Assembly: GCA_019058425.1 (NCBI GenBank)
Contig: JAHPYZ010000018.1
Span: 1 to 54,845 of the forward strand
DNA: 54,845 nucleotides
Source of the DNA: Promethearchaeota archaeon
GTDB taxonomy: Archaea; Asgardarchaeota; Lokiarchaeia; Sigyniarchaeales; SOKP01
Direction of reading: 5' to 3'
A program made the translations under genes and the position numbers. The notes under the pieces were generated by a model. The model did no database searches, had not been told where the DNA came from, and was given only the letters and a program-made list of their open reading frames with translations. Each line of letters opens with the position of its first letter. Within the stretch, counting starts at the first letter, position 1. Below, piece after piece: positions 8,809-17,783 of the stretch.

Positions 8809-10113
8809 TTAAGTTACCTCCATCGATTTCTCTTTAATTGATTTGCTTGAAGATTCTATTGCCATTAATAATAACTCACTTATATCATAAAACTTCAAAT
8901 TAGAACCTTTTTCAACAATTCCATCATTCAAGTTTGTAGAGCAAAAAGGACAAGCTGAAGTTATTATTTCTGCTCCTGTATCCTCTGCTTCCTCAATCCT
9001 ATTTATAGCAGTTTTAATAGCAAATTCTGGAAAAGCTGATTTTACACCTCCTCCAGCACCACAGCAATAAGAATACTCTTTTATTCTTTCCATTTCTATG
9101 AAATTAAGACCTGGTATTTTATTTAACAAATTCCTTGGAGAATCATAAATTCCAAATTTTCCACATCTCTTTGGTTTTTCAGGCATATTGATAGATACAA
9201 GAGGTATCATCTGTAATACATCACCATCCCATTCTTCATATGGTTCAGAATTACGTCCTAAATGACAAGGATCGTGATAAGTTACTTTTAACGGTATTTC
9301 CTTTGTTAAATTTAATTGCCCTGTATCAAGTAATTTATTAAATAATTCTGTTGAATGGAGTATTTTGAAATTATACTCTCGTTCTAAAGGATAGTCCACT
9401 TTAAAAGTATCAAAACATCCCGCACAACTAAAGACAACCGTTTCTATTCCTTCATTTTCAATAATGTCAATATTTTTGTTTACTTGATCTATAAATGAAT
9501 TTTTATCTCCTGTTCGTAAGATAGGGCTTCCACAGCAAAATTCGTTTTCAGTAAGAATTTTAAATGGATAATTCGCAGCATTTAATGCCCTAGCAGTAGC
9601 AATAGCTATTTCATTTCTCCTGTACGATGAGGTGCATCCTACAAAATATATAGTTTTGGCGTTGGGATCTATCTTAATATCATTTGGTAACCAATCTAAC
9701 CTATTTTCATGAGGTTCATTATAAGGATTATTGTTGCTTTTTATCGATTTAATATATTGTTTTTGTTTTGGCATGGGTCCATATCCCATGGAAACTAATT
9801 TTTCTCTGAGTTTAACAATAATTTCAAGTGGTTCCAAAGTATTTAGAAATTTACAGGAAACAGCACAACCACCACATTCAGTACATTTATATACTATATC
9901 CATTAAATCTTGAGAAGGTTTAAGGCGTCCCATTTCTAGAGCTAAAGCTATTATTATACGCCCTCCACCACTATATGCATGGAAATTGAACATATCAATC
10001 GAAGGACAAATTGTAGCATACTTTTGACTTTTTATTTGTAGTTGTGGTATCCATTTACATATAGAGCAGCGTAAACAGCGTTTTATCATTTGTTGATATT
10101 CTTGCTCATTCAA
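8809..10113 (-). CDS. HdrD/GlcF-like iron-sulfur oxidoreductase subunit (CCG domains)
   Basis: A 434-residue protein. The N-terminus has two [4Fe-4S] motifs: C13, C16, C19 with C36, and CTECGGCAVSC at 77-87. Two CCG domains follow: CCGSPILRTG with FSCAGC, then HDPCHLGR with YSYCCGAGGG and ACPFC. This is the layout of heterodisulfide reductase HdrD and of glycolate/lactate oxidase subunit GlcF, which take electrons from a flavin partner to a disulfide or membrane acceptor. The adjoining FAD oxidase gene (stop and start directly joined) indicates a GlcD-GlcF-like pair. No heme membrane subunit is present nearby, so the final acceptor is unknown. Confidence 0.85.
   Translation of the reverse strand: MNEQEYQQMIKRCLRCSICKWIPQLQIKSQKYATICPSIDMFNFHAYSGGGRIIIALALEMGRLKPSQDLMDIVYKCTECGGCAVSCKFLNTLEPLEIIVKLREKLVSMGYGPMPKQKQYIKSIKSNNNPYNEPHENRLDWLPNDIKIDPNAKTIYFVGCTSSYRRNEIAIATARALNAANYPFKILTENEFCCGSPILRTGDKNSFIDQVNKNIDIIENEGIETVVFSCAGCFDTFKVDYPLEREYNFKILHSTELFNKLLDTGQLNLTKEIPLKVTYHDPCHLGRNSEPYEEWDGDVLQMIPLVSINMPEKPKRCGKFGIYDSPRNLLNKIPGLNFIEMERIKEYSYCCGAGGGVKSAFPEFAIKTAINRIEEAEDTGAEIITSACPFCSTNLNDGIVEKGSNLKFYDISELLLMAIESSSKSIKEKSMEVT
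8816..8821 (-). promoter_or_regulatory. Shine-Dalgarno GGAGGT deciding the TTG start at 8808
   Basis: GGAGGT on the minus strand, seven bases before the TTG start of the FAD oxidase and inside the last codons of the upstream iron-sulfur gene. It supports the rare start codon and the direct TAA-TTG junction. Confidence 0.7.
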
Positions 10114-10273
10114 GAATAGAATAAATCCCCTTTTTATACATACAACTAATTAAATAAATATTAGATTTTAACAGTGATGAATCAAATAAAATGATATCTA
10201 TTAAGAAATCTAATAGTTTAAATTAAATTTAAAAAAATTTCTAAATACAACTCTATTATGAGAAAATAAATTT

Positions 10274-11161
10274 TTACACAATTAGCAAAAGCTTTTCCCA
10301 ACATTCTTTTATACTCCAATTTCTTTTTGCTTTTATATTAAAAGCAATTTTTTTCAGGATCTCTCTGATTCTTTCAGAATTTAGATAATGAAAATTTGGA
10401 GTTATAGCACACACCATAAATGTTCCTTTTCCACTTTTAGGAGCTATTATTGAATTTTCTTCAATTTTGTCTATCAAACCATATGCATCAATCAGATCCT
10501 TAACAATCCTCATAATAAATTGATTTTTCTCAAGAACCTGTTCAAACTCATATATTTTTATTAAAGTAGAATACAATTGAGTAGTAAGCTCTTCAAGATT
10601 AAGTGATGGTATTAAGTTTTTAGGGAAATAATCTAATATTGCAGGTCCTTTTCCATCATCCCAACTCAAATAAAAAAGATAATAGAAATCTGCTTTACTA
10701 CGTGTATCTAGAGATGGTTCTTCATACTTTAAGATGTCTTTAAGCTTTTCCTCAAGCAGTTTAGAGCTTTTTTTAATTTCTCTACTCTCTTTAATTTTTT
10801 TTGAAATTTTTTCCAATAAAGCCATAGGACTAAAAGGCTTTGTAATGTAATCATCTACTCCAAGCATTTTACCGAATCTAACATCATCAGGTTCAGTTTT
10901 ACCAGATAAAAAGAAAAATGGAATTCTCGACCACTCTATATTTTCTGAAACTTTCATATAAAAGTCATAACCATCCATTATAGGCATTAAAATGTCGCTT
11001 ATTATAATATCAGGAGGATTATCTAAATTCGAAAGAACTTCCAATGCATTTTTTCCATTTATAGCATTTATTAAATCATATTCATTCATTTCCAGAAATA
11101 TCTTGAAATTCTTTACAAGAACTTCATCATCTTCAACTAAGAATACAAGTGGTTTCATCAT
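10274..11161 (-). CDS. Response regulator: receiver domain plus C-terminal domain with possible longin-like start
   Basis: Residues 1-125 are a complete CheY-type receiver domain: acidic pocket D11/D12, phospho-acceptor D56 (SDILMP), switch S86 (FFLSGKT) and K108 (ITKPFSP). A short linker with a charged helix (125-145) leads to about 140 residues that are not a known DNA-binding output. They start with FYYLFYLSWDDGKGPAILDYFP (159-180), a strand, turn and strand of the kind seen in longin/roadblock-type small modules of Asgard archaea; that resemblance is my inference. No histidine kinase is nearby. The gene sits between the two oxidase units, 160 bases from the HdrD-like gene, so it may report on or control them. 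Two adjacent ATGs compete as start. Confidence 0.7.
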   Translation of the reverse strand: MMKPLVFLVEDDEVLVKNFKIFLEMNEYDLINAINGKNALEVLSNLDNPPDIIISDILMPIMDGYDFYMKVSENIEWSRIPFFFLSGKTEPDDVRFGKMLGVDDYITKPFSPMALLEKISKKIKESREIKKSSKLLEEKLKDILKYEEPSLDTRSKADFYYLFYLSWDDGKGPAILDYFPKNLIPSLNLEELTTQLYSTLIKIYEFEQVLEKNQFIMRIVKDLIDAYGLIDKIEENSIIAPKSGKGTFMVCAITPNFHYLNSERIREILKKIAFNIKAKRNWSIKECWEKLLLIV

Positions 11162-11292
11162 TAAAAACTCGGCTAATATTGGTACTCTCTTATAATAAAA
11201 TTAGAAATATTTAATATTTTTGAAAACGAAAATAGTACCAAATTCAATTTAATTGAATTATTCGATCAAAAAGGACTCGAAAATTGGTTGAT

Positions 11293-12756
11293 TTAAGGAT
11301 CAAAACATAACACTCCAGGATTTAGCACATTATTAGGATCGAATATTTTCTTCACTTTTCTTAAAGCTTTTTGAATGGAATCTTCCTGTCTTTTAAAAAC
11401 TTCTTTTGCCCAAACTCCATAAGGACGATTGAAAAATGCTCCGGATTCCATTAACTCTAAACTAATTTTAATAAATTTTTCTTCAATCGAACTAGACTCG
11501 ATTTTATTGTTTGGATTATAAAGAAGATCAAATTCACAATGATAAGAAGTTCCTTGATTTATAGCTTGAATATATATACCGAGATCCTCAGACATTTCAT
11601 TCTGTACTATGTTAATAAACTCTTGAATTCTTTCATAACTCGTGATAAAGAAAATATCTTGAAAGCTACCTTTTAATCTATTTCGCCATGGATATGAAGT
11701 TGATTCACTTAAAGCATAATTTATTTCACTTTCGGAAATAGGACTTATTTTTTCTAAATGATCAAGTTTAAGATCTGCAATTATTTGATTTATATCTCCT
11801 TCTTGATAAGATATTTTATCATCTGCTAAAGTATCACGACCTGCTAAAACAAAAATTAAGTTCCATTCTGCCAGTGAATTACTTAACTCTTTAATATGTT
11901 CGATTTTCTGTTTAACTAAACATGCAAAATTAATATTATTAAGAATTAACATTTCGTCCCCTAATCGGTATTTTAACAATTTTTGTTGAATCTTCAATAA
12001 ATCTTGAAGATTATCCGATTGGAAATGAATAACTTTTTGAATTGTAGGTTTTAGTTCCAATTTTAGGGTAGCCCATGTGACTATTCCCAGACTTCCTTGA
12101 GCTCCTTGTATTATTCTGAAAGGACTAAATTGAGTTGGACCCATTGGATTAGTTTGAGCTTGACCAGATTTTTTTTGTTCCTTGATAGATCCAGGACCTG
12201 CAGCAGTACCAGTCCTAAAGAGATCTCCTGTGCCAAAAACCACTTCAGTACATAATAAGGGATCTGAACTATCCCATTGATAACGAGGAATTGTGGTTGG
12301 CACTCTTTCAAGAGCTGCTGTTAGAACAGATTTACCATCCCGTGGATGTAGGGGTTGTACTAACCTTAATCCTTTCTTTTGAAGAACTGGAAGTAATTGA
12401 CTAAATACTACTCCGGGTTCAACCATGACTACTCTATTTTTTCTATCAATATTGAGGATTTTATTCATCCTAGATAAATCAACAATAATACAATTATCTT
12501 TTTGTGGAATAGTATCTCCATGATACCGTATGGGTGAACTAGAGCTCACTGGAATAATTGAAAATCCTACAGAATTTGCTAATTTTATGAGTTTTTCAAT
12601 TTGTTTTGATTTATTTAGCCATATTACATATTTTGGCTTTTTCCCTTCAACCAAACTTAAATCAGTGGAATATTCATCTAATAATTCGGGATCTTTAGAA
12701 ATTAATTTCGATCCAAAGATTCTAACTAATTGTTGATAAATCTGTTCTTCAATCAT
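11293..12756 (-). CDS. Second FAD-linked oxidase (GlcD-like)
   Basis: About 487 residues from the ATG at 12756; a TTG at 12768 is possible and neither start has a clear Shine-Dalgarno. The FAD-binding domain is visible as KYVIWLNKSKQIEKLIKLANSVGFSIIPV, IIVDLSRMNKILNID and VVMVEPGVVFSQL, then GAQGSLGIVTWATLKLELKP, and the C-terminal KVKKIFDPNNVLNPGVLCF. It is a paralogue, not a copy, of the oxidase at 7243-8808; the usual Gly-rich loop is replaced by SSSSPIRYHGDT, so flavin linkage or substrate may differ. It is divergent from the FixC gene with about 130 bases between them, which suggests shared control. Substrate unknown; 2-hydroxy acids are the common case in the family. Confidence 0.82.
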   Translation of the reverse strand: MIEEQIYQQLVRIFGSKLISKDPELLDEYSTDLSLVEGKKPKYVIWLNKSKQIEKLIKLANSVGFSIIPVSSSSPIRYHGDTIPQKDNCIIVDLSRMNKILNIDRKNRVVMVEPGVVFSQLLPVLQKKGLRLVQPLHPRDGKSVLTAALERVPTTIPRYQWDSSDPLLCTEVVFGTGDLFRTGTAAGPGSIKEQKKSGQAQTNPMGPTQFSPFRIIQGAQGSLGIVTWATLKLELKPTIQKVIHFQSDNLQDLLKIQQKLLKYRLGDEMLILNNINFACLVKQKIEHIKELSNSLAEWNLIFVLAGRDTLADDKISYQEGDINQIIADLKLDHLEKISPISESEINYALSESTSYPWRNRLKGSFQDIFFITSYERIQEFINIVQNEMSEDLGIYIQAINQGTSYHCEFDLLYNPNNKIESSSIEEKFIKISLELMESGAFFNRPYGVWAKEVFKRQEDSIQKALRKVKKIFDPNNVLNPGVLCFDP

Positions 12757-12899
12757 ATTAATATTCAAGAATGAAAATCTTTTCTTCCTAAAATATTTCT
12801 CTCTATCAAGAAATTTCCATAAAAAACTAAATTTTTAAATACCAAAAGAGCATTATTATTCAATTATTATTCTAAACGATGTTTATTTAGGGATTTTTA

Positions 12900-14300
12900 A
12901 TGAAGACTTTTGATTTAATTATAGTTGGTGCCGGACCAGGAGGCTCTATGGCCGCAAAAACTGCTGCGGAAAAAGGATTAAAAACAATTTTTTTTGAGCG
13001 TAGTCGTAAGCCAGGGGAAAAAAATTCTTCAGGGTGCGGTTTGGGACCACGCATGTTTAGAGATTTCCCTGAAATGATGAAAGGTTTAACTCCTGATAAA
13101 TGTCCCTCAATGAGAGCTGGAGCTGCATCGCGTAATTATTTTGTAAATAAAGATGACATTGTGGCAGGCTATATTATGGCACGACCTACAGAATCTGTTT
13201 CATATGAACCAGCGAAATCATGGATTACTATGAATGTATACCGTAGTGAGTTTGATCCTTGGATTGCAAAATTAGCCACTGATGCTGGCGCAGAATTAAA
13301 AAATTCTACATTAATTATAGATTTATTGAAGGAAGATGGCAAGGTGCGTGGTGTGATTGATGAGAATGGAGAAAAATATAGTGCTCCCATTGTTATTGGT
13401 GCTGATGGAGTTATATCAACTGTGGCACAAAAATCTGGCTTGAGAAATAAATGGACTCATGATCAAGTTACATTAACACTACAGTACGATTTTCAAGCAC
13501 CTCCGGATAAAATCTCTGACATTATGGGTGATGAAACCTTAGCAGTTTGGTGGGGTTCAAACTTTCCAGCGTCATATCAGGTTTTTTTTAATGATGGTTT
13601 TCATCAAGGATTTGGGAACTGGATGAATTGGTGGGATAAAAATCCATTATATTATTTAAATCGTGTCATTAATCTAAAATATTATCAAAGATTGTTAAAA
13701 ATCCTCGATGCTAAGCCACGAGAGCTTCAAGCACACCTACTTCCTTGGTTAGATTATCCATATAATACCCATGCTGATGGCGTTATCTTAATTGGAGACG
13801 CTGGTGGTTTTCCATGTCCTCTAGAGGCAGAAGGAATCTATCCTGCTATGGTAACAGGTAAGATAGCCGCAGAAGTAGCTTCTGTAGTAATACCATCTGG
13901 AGATGTATCTAAAGCAATTCTTAAAAAATTTGATGAGGAATGGCAAAAATCAAGTATTGGAAAAGAATTTGAAGCCGGTTATGAATTATGGAAAATATGG
14001 AGTGCTTTACCATTTAGCCCAAAAGAAACAATGTCTTGGTTTGTTCCAATGATAATGGAAATTTTGGGTGGTATTTTTGACTGGTCTCAACCCCATGCCA
14101 AGAGGGTACGTCAAATTGTGAGCCATGTCAAATCTTACATGCCAAAAGCTACTCCATTTATAATGACATACGTTTTTCCTTTAATTGCAAAAATTTTTGA
14201 AGATGACTTGGATAAAATAATGGATCCTAAGAAAATCATGAAAGTGTTGCCTAAACTTTTAGATATGCTTCCACAGAAAAAGAGAAAAAGAGGGGGATAA
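12900..14300 (+). CDS. fixC: FixC-like / geranylgeranyl-reductase-family flavoprotein
   Basis: A 466-residue FAD protein. A Rossmann GAGPGG motif (residues 10-15) is followed by FFERSRKPGEKNSSGCGLGP, which has the K-N-x-S-G wording of FixC/electron-transfer-flavoprotein:quinone oxidoreductase. The second FAD motif VILIGDAGGFPCPLEAEGIYPAM lies near residue 300. The C-terminus is basic (KKRKRGG). It starts with ATG after an AGGGA sequence and is followed five bases later by a FixX-type ferredoxin, the classic FixCX pair that moves electrons between ETF and quinone or ferredoxin. No FixAB (ETF) genes are in the window. Geranylgeranyl reductase, which saturates archaeal lipids and needs reduced ferredoxin, is the main alternative. 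Confidence 0.8.
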   Translation: MKTFDLIIVGAGPGGSMAAKTAAEKGLKTIFFERSRKPGEKNSSGCGLGPRMFRDFPEMMKGLTPDKCPSMRAGAASRNYFVNKDDIVAGYIMARPTESVSYEPAKSWITMNVYRSEFDPWIAKLATDAGAELKNSTLIIDLLKEDGKVRGVIDENGEKYSAPIVIGADGVISTVAQKSGLRNKWTHDQVTLTLQYDFQAPPDKISDIMGDETLAVWWGSNFPASYQVFFNDGFHQGFGNWMNWWDKNPLYYLNRVINLKYYQRLLKILDAKPRELQAHLLPWLDYPYNTHADGVILIGDAGGFPCPLEAEGIYPAMVTGKIAAEVASVVIPSGDVSKAILKKFDEEWQKSSIGKEFEAGYELWKIWSALPFSPKETMSWFVPMIMEILGGIFDWSQPHAKRVRQIVSHVKSYMPKATPFIMTYVFPLIAKIFEDDLDKIMDPKKIMKVLPKLLDMLPQKKRKRGG

Positions 14301-14305
14301 TAATT

Positions 14306-14575
14306 ATGAACATAGAAATTGAAGGATTGACAAAAAGAATTCCAAATACAGGTGACTTCATTTCGATAGATTATGACAAGTGTAATAATTGTGAACGTTG
14401 TTTAATTATATGTGTTATGAATTTATGGCGAAAAAAAGAGGGAAAGATCTATATTATAGACGAATATCAATCGAAATGCTTAGAGTGTGCTGCTTGCTAT
14501 CAAGTTTGTGATGCTGGCGCTATAAATTTTCAATATCCTAAAGGTGGGACAGGAATAGTCATTGAAAAAGGATAA
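14306..14575 (+). CDS. fixX: FixX-like ferredoxin (two 4Fe-4S)
   Basis: An 89-residue ferredoxin with C26-C29-C32-C36 and C58-C61-C64-C68, two complete CxxCxxCxxxC motifs. The second lacks the common Pro after its last Cys (CDAGA). The end, FQYPKGGTGIVIEKG, matches the YPRGGFGV signature of FixX, the ferredoxin-like partner of FixC. The ATG follows a purine-rich GGGGGATAAT stretch five bases after the FixC stop, so the two are co-translated. It should pass electrons to or from the FixC flavin. A T-run just downstream ends the unit. Confidence 0.85.
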   Translation: MNIEIEGLTKRIPNTGDFISIDYDKCNNCERCLIICVMNLWRKKEGKIYIIDEYQSKCLECAACYQVCDAGAINFQYPKGGTGIVIEKG

Positions 14576-14578
14576 GTG

Positions 14579-14586
14579 TTTTTTTT
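14579..14586 (+). terminator. T-run terminator after FixCX
   Basis: Eight T residues starting four bases after the FixX stop codon; they overlap the stop codon of the convergent aldolase gene. Archaeal-type intrinsic terminator by position. Confidence 0.45.
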
Positions 14587-15565
14587 AAATATATTGTGCT
14601 TGTCCTGCTGAGCCCAACGTATCTTTATTTCTTTGTTTTATCATATCAATCAACTCCTGACGCGCTAAACCTAAGTACTGTCTTGGGCCAATTTGATCGG
14701 GATTCTCAGCTAGATATTTTCTTATCATAGCTGTAAAAACCATTCGACTATCGGTTGCTATATTGATTTTACAGACTCCATATTGAGTTGCTTTCTTCAA
14801 TTGAGCTTCAGGTATTCCAAATGCTTTTGATAATGTACCTCCATATTCATTTATTATATTAGCATATTTTTGTGGTATTGATGATGATCCATGCAAAACA
14901 ATTGGAAATCCTTCTAAACGTTTCTTAATTTCTTGAAGAATGTCAAATCGTAATTCTGGTATGTTTTCCTCTTTTTCTACTTTAAATTTATAGGCTCCAT
15001 GGGAAGTACCGATTGCTATTGCTAATGAATCACAACCAGTCCTGTTTACAAAATCTTCTACTTGATCTGGGTCAGTATAAAAATGCTCAGTTGCTTTTAC
15101 ATGGCCTTCAATACCTGCAATAACACCCAGTTCTGCTTCCACACTTACTTCTCTTTCATGAGCGTAAGACACGATTTTTTTAGTAATTTTGATGTTTTCT
15201 TCATATTCAAGATGACTTCCATCGAACATTACACTTGAAAAACCATCATCTACACAGACTTTTGCTAATTCAAATGAGTTTCCATGATCTAGATGTAAAG
15301 CAATTTGGATTTTAAATCCCAAATCTTTTGCCATTGCTACTGCTCCTTGCACTAAATATCTTACCATTGCCCGATTGGCATATTCACCAGCTGCTGGACT
15401 GTTTTGGAGTATCACTGGTGAATCAGTTTCCCCACAACCTATAATAATAGCCTGTAGTTGCTCTAAATTACTAAAATTATATCCTGGAACTGCAAATTTT
15501 CTCTCGAGAGCAACGTTAAACATTCGTTTTGTATTTGATAATCCCAATTCTTTGTATGAAACCAT
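14585..15565 (-). CDS. fba: Class II fructose-bisphosphate aldolase
   Basis: A 326-residue TIM-barrel enzyme. Visible family features are the HLDHG motif (D93 catalytic, H94 zinc ligand), the SVMFDGS strand, the EAELGVIAG segment (E145 region), GTSHGAYK with H189, and VLHGSSSIP with H225, the three zinc histidines of class II enzymes. It cleaves or forms fructose-1,6-bisphosphate with glyceraldehyde-3-phosphate and DHAP in glycolysis and gluconeogenesis. Tagatose-bisphosphate and other ketose-bisphosphate aldolases share these motifs, so substrate is not certain. Archaea more often use class I (DhnA) or bifunctional FBPA/P enzymes, so this bacterial-type gene is probably acquired. It is convergent with FixX and monocistronic. 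Confidence 0.9.
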   Translation of the reverse strand: MVSYKELGLSNTKRMFNVALERKFAVPGYNFSNLEQLQAIIIGCGETDSPVILQNSPAAGEYANRAMVRYLVQGAVAMAKDLGFKIQIALHLDHGNSFELAKVCVDDGFSSVMFDGSHLEYEENIKITKKIVSYAHEREVSVEAELGVIAGIEGHVKATEHFYTDPDQVEDFVNRTGCDSLAIAIGTSHGAYKFKVEKEENIPELRFDILQEIKKRLEGFPIVLHGSSSIPQKYANIINEYGGTLSKAFGIPEAQLKKATQYGVCKINIATDSRMVFTAMIRKYLAENPDQIGPRQYLGLARQELIDMIKQRNKDTLGSAGQAQYI

Positions 15566-15692
15566 TTTATAATCAAAATGATTATGATTTAAATTTAAAT
15601 TTGGTATACATAATGAAATATCTATACTAATATAAATATCGATGCCTGAATATATTTTAAACTACTATTTAGATCTACATTAAAAAAAGATT

Positions 15693-16586
15693 CTAAGTAG
15701 GAATTGTAACATTTAGCTTATTTTTCAATTCCTTATATCTTGAACGAAGAGTTACTTCTGTTATCCCCACAGATTCTACAATTTGTTGTTGTGTAGTTTC
15801 TTTATTTCTTATTCTGCAGGCTAAATATATAGCACCAGCACATATGCCTTTTGGGTCTTTTCCACTAACAGAATATTTTGAACTATAAGCTTTTAGAATT
15901 TTAGTTGTTAATTGTTCTATTTCTGAATTTAATCCTAATTCATTAATATATCTTGGAATAAGGGATATAGGATCAGTAGAAGGTGATTTTAAATTAAATT
16001 CCCTGATTAAGGTAGTATAACTTTTCCTTACATCTTTAGCATTTGCAGATGCTTCATTTGTTATTTCTAGAAGTGTTCTTGGAATTTTTTTTCTTCTACA
16101 TGCTAAATATAAGCACGCAGCAACCATTGCATTAATCGATCTTCCCCTTAACAATTTTTTTTTAAAAGCTTCTTTATATAGCCGCATTGCATCCTCTCTT
16201 ACATAGTTAGGTAAATTCAAATTAGTACTAATCCTTTTTAATTCTGTGGATGCTATTAATAAGTTTCTTTTTTGCCATGTTATGCGTGTATTCCATTTGG
16301 CAGCTCTCTTTAAATCCGGATTGTTTATTTTACTTCTGTCTATAGTTGTGCTTAATCCCATATCTGGTAATAATATTGAAATTGGAGCACCAGTCTGTTC
16401 TCTATTATTTTTTTCTTGACTAGTATAAGCTCTTCTCCCATTATGCGAAAAATCTACATTTTTCTCATTAATTACTAATCCACACTGATTGCATACAACA
16501 TCTCCAGTGTTCATTAATGGAATTATTGATCCTCCACATTCGGGACAAATATTAACCAACACATTATTTTTAGTATTTAACCCCAT
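15693..16586 (-). CDS. tfb: Transcription initiation factor B (TFB/TFIIB)
   Basis: A 297-residue archaeal TFB. The N-terminal zinc ribbon uses C14-C17 and C32-C35 (CPECGG and CNQCGLV). The reader/linker region has the expected TGAP words and a Ser/Arg-rich stretch. Two cyclin repeats follow, one with RSINAMVAACLYLACRRKKIPRT and the second with KGICAGAIYLACRIRNKETTQQQIVESVGITEVTLRSRY, whose end is the BRE-binding helix-turn-helix. TFB bridges TBP-bound promoters and RNA polymerase. A GAGGT Shine-Dalgarno lies 8 bases before the ATG. It directly follows dnaJ on the same strand (102-base gap), so it could be cotranscribed with the chaperone genes. Confidence 0.95.
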   Translation of the reverse strand: MGLNTKNNVLVNICPECGGSIIPLMNTGDVVCNQCGLVINEKNVDFSHNGRRAYTSQEKNNREQTGAPISILLPDMGLSTTIDRSKINNPDLKRAAKWNTRITWQKRNLLIASTELKRISTNLNLPNYVREDAMRLYKEAFKKKLLRGRSINAMVAACLYLACRRKKIPRTLLEITNEASANAKDVRKSYTTLIREFNLKSPSTDPISLIPRYINELGLNSEIEQLTTKILKAYSSKYSVSGKDPKGICAGAIYLACRIRNKETTQQQIVESVGITEVTLRSRYKELKNKLNVTIPT

Positions 16587-16688
16587 TTTAAGAACCTCAA
16601 TATACTTATTTTATTTAAAATTATAAAACAATTGTAGACCAATTCTTAATATATCTACAACATTCCATTTTTTTTTTCTAATAATTAT

Positions 16689-17699
16689 TTAAACACCTAG
16701 CATTTGTAATTTTTCTAATAATTCTCTCTGATTCTTATTTAATTTTTCAGGGACTTTAATCTTGATTTTAACCATTAAATTTCCTCTTTCATTTGAGTTT
16801 ATTTTATAAAATCCTTGATTTTTTAGTCTTAATAATGACGAGTCATTAGTTCCTGGAGGTACGGATACATTTAATGTATTTTCTACTCCTTCAACTTGAA
16901 TTTTTCCTCCGAGTGCCGCTGTAGTGAAAGGAATTTCTTGTATAACATAAATATCATCATCTTTTCTTTCAAATTTAGGATGCTTTCTAATATGTACTGC
17001 TATATATAGATCTCCTTGAGAACCTCCGTTTTCACCAGGCATACCTTTGCCTTTTAGGCGTAATTTTTGATCGTTTTTGATACCTCTTGGAATGTTTACA
17101 TTTAAATTCTTCATTTGACCTGTGGCAGGATCTTTATATTGAACTTTTTTCTTTCCTCCATTAAAGGCATCCATAAAATCTATTTCCATATCATATCTTA
17201 AATCATCTCCTTCTCTAGGGCGATTACTATAATTTGGAGATCTTGCCCTTGTACTTCCCATTCCTCCTCTATTAAAAACATCAAAAATATCTCCTAAATC
17301 GTTAAAAAAATCGAATCCACCGCCTCTACTTCCAGAATTATTACGATTGCCAAAAATTTCATTGAAATCAAATCCTCCTGGTGAACCCGACGTAGAATAA
17401 TAATAGGTTGTACCATCTGGACTTCGATGGACACTTCCTCCTCCAGGAGTTCCACCCCAATTTTGATAGGAAGATGTGTCTCCTTCTACAACCCCAAACC
17501 TGTCATACATATCTCTTTTTTTATCATCACTTAATATTGTATAAGCTTCATTTATCTCTTTAAATTTCTCTCCTGATTTTGGCTCATCTGGATTAACATC
17601 AGGATGATATTTTCGAGCCATTTTACGAAATGCTCTCTTAATTTCTTCCTTTGAAGCTCCTTTATTTATACCTAATAATTTATAATAATCTTTTGCCAT
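16689..17699 (-). CDS. dnaJ: DnaJ-type Hsp40 co-chaperone without zinc finger (class B)
   Basis: A 336-residue protein: J domain at residues 1-70 with HPD at 32-34, a long Gly/Phe/Ser-rich stretch (about 80-160), then the two C-terminal substrate-binding beta domains ([20 protein letters not shown] onward) and a dimerisation end. The four CxxCxGxG zinc repeats of classical DnaJ are absent, so this is a CbpA-like or class B type. It stimulates DnaK ATP hydrolysis and delivers unfolded clients. It follows dnaK on the minus strand with an 84-base gap and a GAGGT Shine-Dalgarno before the ATG. Confidence 0.93.
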   Translation of the reverse strand: MAKDYYKLLGINKGASKEEIKRAFRKMARKYHPDVNPDEPKSGEKFKEINEAYTILSDDKKRDMYDRFGVVEGDTSSYQNWGGTPGGGSVHRSPDGTTYYYSTSGSPGGFDFNEIFGNRNNSGSRGGGFDFFNDLGDIFDVFNRGGMGSTRARSPNYSNRPREGDDLRYDMEIDFMDAFNGGKKKVQYKDPATGQMKNLNVNIPRGIKNDQKLRLKGKGMPGENGGSQGDLYIAVHIRKHPKFERKDDDIYVIQEIPFTTAALGGKIQVEGVENTLNVSVPPGTNDSSLLRLKNQGFYKINSNERGNLMVKIKIKVPEKLNKNQRELLEKLQMLGV

Positions 17700-17783
17700 A
17701 ATTTACAACCTCTTCACATAATCGTAAAAAAAAATTTGTTTAACGTTTATTTTAAAAAAAAAAAATTAAAAAAAAACACGGAC

